This document shows positions 35,201 to 45,200 of a DNA stretch of 64,000 nt, one piece after another (within the stretch, counting starts at the first letter, position 1; every line of letters begins with the position of its first letter). Below the pieces are notes generated by a model. That model saw only the letters and a list, made by a program, of their open reading frames with translations, made no database searches and was not told where the DNA came from. Origin of the DNA: Diploscapter coronatus (lineage: Eukaryota > Nematoda > Chromadorea > Rhabditida > Rhabditidae); contig OZ038422.1 in assembly GCA_964036155.1 (NCBI GenBank), positions 86,575,201 to 86,639,200 on the forward strand, read 5' to 3'. A program made the position numbers and the translations under genes.

Positions 35201-36507
35201 CCACGCTCGCATGAGCACTCCCGCCGGCCTGAAAACGCGAGAAATTGAGACCTTTCGTCCACATTTCAAAACCAAAAATACGTCCTTATTATAAGGTTTG
35301 AAATTAATCTGTATGCTCTCTTAGTGAGGCCTTTACGGTTCTTTTCTCCTAGAACTATAAGATATCATGAGAAAGTAGCGATATTTTTAAAGTTTTATCA
35401 AGTTAAAAGATTTAATGGTTGAACAAGTTCTTACATTGCTTCCTCCGAAGAATTGGCTGATGGAGTTCTGTCCGAGGTTCATCTGAGAGTGCAACTGGCC
35501 CTGAAACGACCAAGTTCAGGATTATTATCAACAAACGTTGTAACATTTTCGAAGCACACGGTTAATCGCATGAAACGAGAGTGTGTGCCTTATCGAGAGA
35601 GGAAAGAGCATGCCTTCTTTCGTCTCTCGAAAATATCCACTATCTCGTTATGCGTATCTAAATACTTATAGCCCTGATTTTGAGTTAAATTCAAGCTCAA
35701 GCTCAGAATTCAATTTCATTTCGGGCTCGGGAAACAATTGAAGTTCGAGTTCGAAAGCAAGTTTTAAACGTCAGTTCAGAATTTATATTTTGTAGGTAAA
35801 TGATGAATGATGAATTTGTGACAATTGGATAATTCGCAGCTTCGTGGCCATAGGTGAGAGTATAGGGGCAAGGTAGGAAGATAACGTTTTTCATACTATT
35901 TCGTAGACTACGAGGCTACGAATTATCCAATGTCCGAATCGACGAAACTCTCAGAACCCTCCTTATAGGAACCTCTCAGCGGGAAGAAGGTTCCTATAGG
36001 AAGATTTCGGAGGCTCCGCGAGTTTCCTGGATCCGGACACAAGTTGGCTGAATGTTCTAACCTGATGCGATCCGGGCACGAGCGATTGCGGAGCGAGGAT
36101 CGACGATGGACCCACCACAGATCCCGGACCCTGACCACCAAGTATCGACGCGGGGCCGTGGCCTGCAAGTCTCATTTGTCTATTGTATCGGTCAAATGAA
36201 GTGACAGTTCGTGTGTTAAAGAGCGCCGTTGCGAGCAATGCGCGAAATAGTATAGGTAACTAGGGTAGGGTATGAGGGATGATAAATTTTCTTTTTTGCC
36301 ACACTATTTCTCGATGTCTTGAGTCTCGCGGTTTCCGAGTTGCCTTAGTTGGCATACATTTTCATTGAACCCGTCTCAAAATGTAAAACCTATTTTATTT
36401 TTTGAAGACAAATTTAGATCAAACCTACCCCCAAGCACCGAAGCAGGCCCTCCGTGAGCGGGCGTGTCTCCTCCCAGACCACTCAAAGGATGAGGGCTGT
36501 TCATCAT
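32299..36507 (-). CDS. tbp-1: TATA-box-binding protein (TBP)
   Basis: General transcription factor that binds TATA DNA as the core of TFIID and also serves RNA polymerases I and III. The C-terminal saddle core is complete. The first repeat runs [20 protein letters not shown], then [40 protein letters not shown] and [17 protein letters not shown]. The second repeat runs [36 protein letters not shown] and [18 protein letters not shown], ending [12 protein letters not shown] with stop at 32299. The N-terminus (ATG 36507) is a nematode-style Gly/Pro/Ser/Met-rich tail with internal repeats ([19 protein letters not shown]) spread over several small exons. Intron sizes are inflated by at least four repeat insertions. 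It lies about 310 bp downstream of the DMAC2-like gene on the same strand. Confidence 0.96.
33052..33187. mobile_element. MITE family B, copy 1
   Basis: About 136 bp in a TBP intron. Left end CAGCCTTGGGATGTTTTCCA, right end TTTGCAGTGGAAAGCGTCTG, inverted. The interior has CATCATCTCTCTCGTCTCAT and GACTGGAATAGTT, shared with copies at 42057, 44529, 57132 and 63947. Confidence 0.75.
33726..33885. mobile_element. Foldback element in a TBP intron
   Basis: About 160 bp. Arms AGAGCGCGTTCATTCTCC and the complement of GGAGTATGAGCGCGCCC. The inner arms are CTCACGAGAGTGTGAG and its opposite, with GATAGCACAC and GCGTGTTATTTC around the loop. Confidence 0.6.
35532..35676. mobile_element. Foldback element, family F copy 1
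   Basis: Hairpin in a TBP intron: TCGCATGAAACGAGAGTG and the complement of CACTATCTCGTTATGCG, with GAGAGAGGAAAGAGCATGCC opposing TCGTCTCTCG. The right end GCCCTG matches the CAGGGC end at 39319. Confidence 0.6.
35819..35936. mobile_element. TIR element in a TBP intron
   Basis: About 118 bp. Left GACAATTGGATAATTCGCAG, right complement of CTACGAATTATCCAATGTCC. The interior holds CATACTATTTCGTAG. Confidence 0.65.
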
Positions 36508-36566
36508 GAGATCAGCTCGAATTGTCTTGTTCAAATTAGGTTATTCCAAAGTTGTTTTTGACCAAC

Positions 36567-36568
36567 CT
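36567..36568 (-). promoter_or_regulatory. Candidate trans-splice acceptor of TBP
   Basis: On the minus strand TTTAATTTTTAG lies about 60 bases before the TBP ATG and about 245 bases after the DMAC2-like stop codon, as expected for the second gene of an operon. Confidence 0.3.
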
Positions 36569-36813
36569 AAAAATTAAAAATATAAGACCATTTTGAGAAT
36601 TTGTTTAAAAATATTCAAATTTAAAGATATTTCACGGCTTGAAACCGCGTAAAATCAGTGCGAGTTGGTCAAAAATCGAAAAATCGGAGCATTTTATTAG
36701 CCGATTTTCATAAAATTCCGCCTATTCTAGTAAAGCTACATCAAAATTTGAAAAAACAAACAAACAAAAACAAGAAAAAACAACTAGGAGACTAAATTTT
36801 TCAATAGAGAATT

Positions 36814-39800
36814 CTAGGATTTTTCCCCGACTACGGCCTCTTTCTTCGTTTCATTTTCATGCTCTTCATTTGCCTCGGTCAGCAGTTTTTCTTCATCGAT
36901 TTCCGGAATTTGGCCTCGGTTTTGAAGGTGCTAAAATTTGTTTGATTTTATTTTAAAAATCGTAGTCCTTACATTTCATTCAGAAATAAGTAGAATCATA
37001 AAGACTGAGCAAGAAACTAAGATAATACTGTTGAAAATTTAAATGTTAGCTCAAGTTCCTATGAAGCCTATATTTTTTAGATAGATAAAAGTTATTTTAA
37101 AATTTACCTGCTCAATTTTCAATTGTTTGCTATTGAAATCCCTGACGAGGAGCTCCCATTCTTCGTCGACTTTCGCTAAATTCGCCAAAAATTTCTGTTT
37201 CTCTTCGGCCAGCAAAGATTTTGACTTTTCCATATCGATCTGAAATTCGTGTTGTTTCAAAAATGTTAATTTTTCATTTTTTAACAATTTTATTTACTTC
37301 TTTATTTTTGTCTTAATTTCAACTGCTTTACCTCCGGCCTCTTCTCCTTGGGTAGCATTTTTGGGTCTGTTGGGATTCCCAGACTCTTGTTCAGTTCGTC
37401 CTCGTGTTTCAGAGCGGTTTCAGTCTGAAATTTAAAAGTTTAGATACGTCCTAAATCTAAAATTGTAAAAATTAGCCCCTCACTCCTTTAAAAACTATAT
37501 CATAAATTTCCAAATAAAAAATTAAAACTTCGACTCTTTTAAATAAAACTATGAGGTGGAATTGCAGAATTGTTCAATTTAGTCTTGCCCTTTATTATTT
37601 TTTTTCCAATTTACCGTTTCTTTCCATTCGTAACCGCTAGGAGACCCGACCAGGAAATGTCGCAATTTGCCGCCACTCAACTGATCAAGCTCCTCGAATT
37701 CCTTGTCCGACATTCGCGGGATTTCTCTGAAAATTTTTCAAATAAGTTTCAAAAATTGCCTTAAATTCGAATGAGAAATGGAACATAATCCACGTAGAGC
37801 ACTATTCAAAATGAAATTATCATTCCGCACACCACCTGAGATATTAGAGTACTAGTGATTAGAAGAAAACGTCGATATTCAAAAACTACGTTATTCGTCT
37901 CGTTTCTCTCCTACGCGACTCACTATTTCGCTCCAAATTCGATTTCTAGTTGCTGCATGAATATCGACTTTCTCTCCAGTCAATGATATTAAAATTAAAC
38001 GTCTTCCAAATAAACTCTGAGGTTTATCCAGTTCTTAAAATCAAAAACATTTTTAAAGAAGCTCACTTTTACGAACACCATTACCTATTTCATCAAAAAC
38101 GTGGACAAATTTTCGAAAAAAAAATTACCTCCTTATCGTGTTGATTACGATGGGCCGATCCAAATCGTCCACTAGAGGCCGCTCATTCAAACTCCCGGAC
38201 ACGTAGAACAACCGGCCATTTTCATCTTCAACAAAGGCGTTGTCTGAAATTTTATGCTAATTTGGAGTCACTAAATCACAGAGACCAATGGACACGAATT
38301 AATTGAAGGAACTGCTGTTCATTTGGAATTTTTGCTGAAACCTACCCCTAGCATCCAAAACCACGTTTTTGTTCTCCAGTAACCGCCTCTCCCTTTCAGT
38401 TTGCTCCAATTCGAAATCGTAGTCAACGCCGGTGATCGAGAGAAGAGGAATTACCTGAAATATAGGGATATATGGAATATCGAGATTTATATAAAGATAT
38501 ATGTGCCAGATAAGGAAACAAATTGAGGATTACCTCTTCCAAAAGAATAGAAGCCTTTGCCAAATCCTTGGCCGGAATTCCGTCTAACCGCAGATGCTTC
38601 AACTTCTTCAACGTGGTTAGCCCCATCAGACCTGAAATTTTTATTTTAATTAATTCGCAAAAAAACGAATACACACTATCAGTCTCTCTTCTCAGTTTCA
38701 GTAAAAAATATTCTCCAGTTTTTTGTTGTTTAATATCTAGCCGAAGAAAAATTTGTTCCATATCTTTTCCAAAGACCTATTTAAAAATCATGGAAAAGAC
38801 TAATACTAATTAAGAGGCAATTGTTGAAATGACGAGATGACGTGTGCACTATAGTTAGGGATAGACGTGGGTGTGAAGGTAGGGAGAAATAGTGTGGGAA
38901 AAGATGGCTCACGTCCTCACGTCATCCCCGATCATTTCTCAGTTGTCTAATTAAGATTATGCTAATTTAAACATTTCGCCTACCCTTGCCGGTGACCTTG
39001 CTGCAAAAGGAAATATCGAGCATCTCGAGTTTGTCCATGAGGCCGCCCACGCGACTCAACACCCAGTCGTCCACATACGGACAATTCGAGAGCCGCAATA
39101 AGCGAAGATGCTTCAGGTTCCCCAGGTTATCGAAACCTGGAAAGGGGCATTCTGAGATTTTAATAAGGTTCAGAAAAATGCAAATTTATGTAGTCTTTGT
39201 GAGAATGATTCACATCTTCTGAGTTATGTCAAGCATCTCCAATAAACCTCACAAATATCGTGGATTTTCTATTTTTACGAAAAAATACTTCAAGACGGCT
39301 CTGAAATATATCAATAGCCAGGGCTGTAAATGTTTAGACACGCACAATGAGATAGTGTCTTTTCGAGAGGGCATGTTCTTTTCTTTCTCTCGCAAAGACA
39401 CCATCTCGTTGTGCTGTGTCTAAACGCTTGCAGCCTGAACTTGGTCTAAAAAATTGACCTACCTTCAAACATGAGGTTAGTATCGCTAGCATCTATCGCT
39501 TCGATGAAGAGTCCGGGGACCTTCCTACCCGGCAGAGAGTAATTTCCCCACTTGTCCTTTTTAATCCACGCATTTTCGCCTAAAATAGCAAATTCATTAT
39601 TTTTCTTAATTATGTTTTCATGAAGAGAAAAATTTTAGCTAAAAGAATTGTACTTTCCAAGTATTTTTGTATTTTTCAATTTACTTACCCAAAAATTTCA
39701 CCGCCGCCCCACGATGCACCAGAAAATGAGCCGCTGCTAAATCAGGACCGAGAAATAGAAGACGTTCAGGGATCATCCTGAATGCTTTTAATTATTTTAA

Positions 39801-40717
39801 AATTCATGGCAAAGATTTCTATGTTTCAAAAATTGAGTTGATCGAATATAGAGGAAAAGTTGAGCAATTCGTCTATTTAAAAATAGTCTAGAACAATCTA
39901 TGTTTCAACAAATTTCTTTGAAAAATGTCGACCCGTTTCAGATAATCAACTCTAGAAATATTGAGCAAAAATTCACCTCTGATCGTACTGCATGACTTGG
40001 AAGTTCTCATAGTTCCTGGTCCGCCGAATATTGTCGTAGCTGTGATCGAGGTAGCGCATCTGAAAAAATTAATTAACGAATTCAAAGTTGAACAAATTCC
40101 AGAGAGGAAATTGTATATTTCTCTCAAAATTATCTGATCTAAGAATTTCCTCTTTCATCCAACCTGAGTATGAGAGGTCATGAAGTCGAACGGGAACATG
40201 CCCTGATCCCTTCTCGTTTGATCCTCGATATCTTTTTCAGGAACCACCCAGGACTTCTTTTCTGAAAATTAAAAATCTTCTTTTTAACATTTTTGGATTT
40301 ATCTTTTCGTTTTTTTTGTTTTAGTTTAATAAAAATGATGACTTTTCTACCTGGAGTAATGTAAATGCCGCCCTTCAGCTTGATGAAATTTTGCAATGCG
40401 TGTTTTTCTTTGGAATATTCTTCCTGAAAAAATAAAATTTTAAAATATCCATAATATTTTTTTAAAATTCATCCGAGTAAACTTTTAGTGGAGAATGCTA
40501 AATTTTGTTCGATAAGTTTCAAGAAATTTCACAAGCAACTGATATTTTACAGTCAAGCAGCTCTTCATTGTAAAAAAAAACCTACATCCGCTTTGTGTAG
40601 TTCCTGCCATCGTCGAAAAATCGGCCACCATACGAACCTGAGTTTGGTACGATTTTGCAGGATCAGTAATGTCTTGGCCTGACACAGATTCGACACCGTC
40701 CGTGAGGAACTGGCCAT
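36814..40717 (-). CDS. DMAC2/ATP5S-like mitochondrial LRR protein with C-terminal extension
   Basis: About 500 residues. ATG at 40717 opens a basic leader (MASSSRTVSNLCQAKTLL, FVWWPIFRRW) that looks like a mitochondrial targeting sequence. The middle matches the DMAC2/ATP synthase factor s family (distal membrane-arm assembly of complex I): MRYLDHSYDNIRRTRNYENF, HFLVHRGAAVKFLG, FIEAIDASDTNLMFEGFDNL, then leucine-rich repeats KHLRLLRLSNCPYVDDWVL, EMLDISFCSKVTGKGLMGL and LKKLKHLRLDGI. Human DMAC2 has about 257 residues and ends there. Here exons continue in frame for about 190 residues: GRLFYVSGSLNERP, EIPRMSDKEFEELDQLSGGK, and a charged, probably coiled-coil tail ending VVGEKS at 36814. The extension is unrecognised; I believe nematode homologues share it but cannot check. 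It is upstream of TBP in a possible operon. Confidence 0.8.
37857..37984. mobile_element. MITE family A, copy 4
   Basis: In an intron of the DMAC2-like gene. Left GATTAGAAGAAAACGTCGAT, right complement of ATCGACTTTCTCTCCAGTCA. The interior CTCACTATTTCGCTCC matches the family. Confidence 0.75.
38816..38948. mobile_element. Foldback element, family H copy 2
   Basis: About 133 bp in a DMAC2-like intron, inverted relative to 15889-16017. Ends GGCAATTGTTGAAATGACGA and the complement of TCATTTCTCAGTTGTCT. The interior has TAGTTAGGGATAG and GAAATAGTGTGGG. Confidence 0.65.
39319..39437. mobile_element. Foldback element, family F copy 2
   Basis: 119 bp, almost completely self-complementary. Left CAGGGCTGTAAATGTTTAGA, right complement of TCTAAACGCTTGCAGCCTG. 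Inner stem GAGATAGTGTCTTTTCGAGA against TCTCGCAAAGACACCATCTC. In a DMAC2-like intron. Confidence 0.8.
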
Positions 40718-41545
40718 AGATTTCCTGAAAAGAGATCAAACCTTGGAAAATCGATCTTTTCTCTGAAAAACTAAATAAATATATTTTCTAGAGTTTCGAA
40801 ACTCTATCCTTGAGGAGAAATAAATAAAATTTCGAGTTTATTTTGCGTCAAGAAACGAAAATCTTGAGCATTCGCATCACAGAAAACCTCAATAATTCCT
40901 CACAACCACAAATAAAACGGTATCGCGAATAAAATATCACGTGCTCCATCAGAAAATTTAAAAAAAGGCGATAAAAATCCCTAAATTATTACGAAAATGA
41001 AATATTGTGTTCGAATTATGCTGATCAATACGATAAACCCCGTTGAAAAATGTGTGAAAAGAGCAAAACTAGTACAATTTAAGACTTTCGGTTTTTACAT
41101 AAAATTTCAAAATTGCCCCGAAAATCTCTAACCTGAAAGGCACCTAGTAAACCATAGCGTAAAAAACGAACGTTAAAATCCGAAAAAAAACGAATTTCAA
41201 GAAAGACAACCGTAAAAAATCAATAGAAATAGAGTGCGGGAATTTTGCAAAATTTTATACATTATTGCAAAAACGCGGCCGATTTTTCTATAGAAACATT
41301 CGAATGTATGGCTGGAATAAAAAATACTTTGCAAGTGTGTGATTTTTCAAGTGACGAGTAAAGGTATACTTACTTATAATTTTTTTTTTTTTTTAATTAT
41401 GTTATTTTTAGGTAAGTGTAAGTATACCCAGAAATCGATATTTCACAACCAAGAAAAATGAATTTTTCAAGTGAAATTTTGTGAGGGAAAGAGAAATTGT
41501 GAATGAAATGATGATGTGTATTTGGACCGGTGCAAGAAAGGGCCC

Positions 41546-41621
41546 TTGTAGTTGTCACTACTCACAATCAGTTTATAAAATGACCACTCTAAAAACTGAG
41601 TGACAACTACAGGGAGCCCAA
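41546..41621. mobile_element. Very short TIR element (about 76 bp)
   Basis: AAGGGCCCTTGTAGTTGTCA on the left and the complement of TGACAACTACAGGGAGCCC on the right, with a short AT-rich interior. Confidence 0.6.
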
Positions 41622-42056
41622 GAAAATTGCCTAATTTCTAAAAATCTTGAAAATTTGAGGAAAATTCTCGTTTTATCACAAGATTTGATGATGATAAGCT
41701 TCAATGAAATGACAGGAAAAGAGAAAAAAGTAAAGCAGGAAAAATTTTCATAAAAATATCTTTTATGGACTTTTGGATAGATGAAACTGAGCTTTTGCAC
41801 CGTTGGAAAATGGCTGATTTTTGGTTTTGAACCTTCCATAAACTTTGTTTCCATTTTTATATATTTTTTTTTAAATTTTATGTCGCTTGAAAAGTAAATT
41901 TTCAATTATATTTCTTTCCATTAATTTCTCAAAAGTATTAAAGTTTTCTAATTTCGAAATGTTCCAAAGAAAATATGGGGGCAATGCTTATGACAAGTTC
42001 AAAAATTCAAGAAAAGAAAACGAGGAAAATGTTTGAAATTTATCCGATTTTCCTAC

Positions 42057-42192
42057 CAGACGTTGGGACGTTTCCCTCGCAAATATCTCTTTATAAGGTG
42101 AACTATTCCAGTCAGCTTTGAAATTACTATCCCTAATAATGAGACGAGAGATGATGACCGAATTTTTGCGGTGGAACACGTGCTAACGCCTG
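42057..42192. mobile_element. MITE family B, copy 2
   Basis: Inverted relative to copies 3 and 4. CAGACGTTGGGACGTTTCCC on one side, GAATTTTTGCGGTGGAACAC on the other. The interior CCAGTCAGCTTTGAAATTAC is the family core in reverse. Confidence 0.7.
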
Positions 42193-42213
42193 TTTCCTAC
42201 TATTTTTCAAAAT

Positions 42214-45200
42214 TATACATTCATGGGTCTGTAATTCTCGAGCGTCCACTTTTTGTCGTCCTCGTCGTCGCATTCACTCAGCTCGATCGTGTCGTTCGGA
42301 GTAGCGGTCAGGCACTTGCCCGTTTTTTGGTGCTCGACTTGACCCATCTGAATTTTTTGTCATTTTTCTACTATCTTTTTTAATTTAATTTTTCAAATTT
42401 CAAAATTTTAGATATATTTCAAGAAACTTATCTTGTGACTTTGTTAATCCTCACATCATTAAATATTTAATTAAAAATAATATAAAAACAATTTGAGAAT
42501 TTCGTATTCTTTTCGGAGTATATCGAAAAAAAAATCCCTACCGCATTATAAATGAATGTATGCCTAGCATTCGTCTTCCCAACCGCGCATTTCTCCATTC
42601 TGAAATACAATTTATTACTTGTTAAGCTCAGACCTAACATTAGTCCTGGGATCAAAGCGTTAATGGATTTTCATATCCTGATCCAAGTTACGCTTAATCT
42701 TAGAATTAAATCACTTATGAATATGGGTACAGTATATTTTAAGTCAGATCTAAACGCTTTCAAGTTAGATTTAAATTTTCGCTAGATCGGACTTCTGGTT
42801 AGGGCCCCCAAGCAGATATGCCAGATTGATGTTTCGAATGAAATTTTTGTGCAGAAATGTCACCAGGAATGTAAATAAGACTTTCGTGAAGGAAAAATAA
42901 ACTTAAAAATCCGTCATCCAAAATGAACACGTTTTCTCAAACAACGAAATATTGCTTGTGTATGAGGTTATTTTGTTGTATTTTTTTTGCGTAGAGCCAT
43001 TTTATCAGGTTTATCGTCAATCTAGATAGGATTTTTCGAAACATTCGGGGCTTTAAGGGTACTTCCTTCCCAAATTTGTGGCGTCAAACTACCACGTTTC
43101 TACCATAAATGCATTTCTTCAAGGGGACGAAGTTTGGGGATTCGATTTATAGTAAATTGGTTGTGAATATAGTACCTGACAGAGTTGTCCATTGCAAACG
43201 CAGCACCCGCAGTCAGACACAAATCATCGCTTCGAATCTCACCCCGACCAGTTAATGCCCAGGCCTGGAAAATTAGCATAAATTAAAAGTTCTGAAAATT
43301 TAGTGATCATGCAAAACACCATTTAAGAAAAAACATCCTGTACCAAGAACCCCAAACTCTGAAAGGGGTTCAATTTCAACATAAGAAAACAAAAACTGAA
43401 AGATGAGAAAATAATTAGGCATGAAAAAATCGCGCTTTTACAAAGAAAAACAAACCGTATCCAAGTAATCCCAAAATGGGGTCATTGATTAAAAAAAACT
43501 CAATCTGGGGAAAATTTCGAAATTTTTGACGGGATACAGGACCTGATAATTTTCAGATATGAAGAAATATGTCACGTCTATAGACTTGACTTTTCCTTCT
43601 TCCATATAAGTCAGGGTTTGAGTCTGCAAAAATTTTTGGAAATTTTACTATAGAAAACTCCAAAAAATTTATAAGATTCAGAGAAATAAAATTTTCAAAT
43701 AGTAAAATAAACAGCAATGCTTGTTCTTTCGTGACGAGAAAATAAAGAATCAAAGAGAACACGAATTTTATAGGTTTCATGAAAATCGCCAATTTAAAAA
43801 TTGCTCAATAAAATAATTTTGTTATTGTTCTCACTAGGTTATACAAACAAAATTTTAAAAAGACTAAAATTACCTGATTTCCCCCGGCCCCGTGACAGTG
43901 TCCCAGCCCGACCGGTTGGCCATCTTTTTTGCCCATCGTATCGATGCATTTTTGGGTGGCCTGACATTAAATAAGACGTGCAAGTTTTCACACCCGCAGG
44001 CGTTCTCCCGCGTGAACGAGATAGCGTGTCTTTTCGAGAGACAAAAAGAAGCCCCGTTCTTTTCCTCTCTCGATAAGACACGTTGTCTCGTTCATGTGGA
44101 GACTCAATGGGTTTGAAAATTTACAAGTCTGAACCAAATTTAAAAATACTATTTGAATAAAATTTAGGCTTAAATTGCAATATTTTAAAAAGTAAAAAAA
44201 AAAATTTGAATTTATTTTTTAAAGCTTTTACCTGATTCGCGATGTAACCCAGAGAGTGGAAAATCGCAGGCACGGGCGCTTCAGGATACACTGTTTCGAG
44301 GTACCTGAAGTTTGAAAAATTATCTTTCAAGAAAAATCACTTCTAAGGATTATATATTAGTGATTGGAAACAAACTATGGGAGGGCAAGTCGCAAAGGAT
44401 TTCTGACGATCCTCCTCCCTGGGTCTGGTTGAAATCGAATTCATACGAAAATGATATTTTAGTCGTTTTTCCCTATGTTTCAATCTTTCTTTTTGTATAG
44501 ATTTTCAGAAATTTTTAAGATCATCAACAGACGTTGGGACGTCTTCCACTGAAAAATTCGATCATCTTTCTCGTCCCATTATTAAGGATAGTAATTGCAA
44601 GCTGACTGGAATAGTTCACCACATAAGGGATATTTGCAGTGGAAAACGCTTCAACATCTGGTTACCAGTCTATAAGTACTCATAAATCATACCATCTGAA
44701 ACTCTTGCACTGCAAGTCATTTCGGAGCTTTTGTCTGGCCGTCAGGTCTCCAGAAGGCACGTGCTTCGCAGCTAAAATAAGAAAACCAATAACTCTACAA
44801 TAGTCCTTAATTTATTAAAATTACCTGGCACCATATTGTAGAAGAACTGCTTGTACTCGTCCATCCATACTTCAGCCGTTCTCTTGGCGTTGTGGTGGAT
44901 TACCTAAAGTGTTCAGCATTAAATCTTAGGTAAATTAGGAGAAAAAGTGAAAATTACAAATGTCAAAGAAGTTAGCTAAGTTAAAAAATATAAAAAATAA
45001 TAAATTTAAAAAAAAAAAAAGACCTTCGCAGTTCCACCCGGGAATGAATATGGAGTTTGTTTCCTGAAGACGTGACCAACCCTCGAACATGGGTGGATTT
45101 CTAAAGAGCCGCCGCACATCCAAACTCGGAACGAGATTTCCAGGTTCTCGCCGCCCCACACTTCCATGCCCTGGAAAAATGAGAATAAAAATTGAATTTA

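Larger units (their letters stand above)
40718..42213. other. Spacer between GALNT and DMAC2-like genes
   Basis: About 1.5 kb without a recognised gene. It contains a short palindromic block (about 41356-41424), a mini TIR element (41546-41621) and a family B MITE (42057-42192). The minus-strand open frame 41573-41905 is AT-rich and does not look like a protein. Confidence 0.5.
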
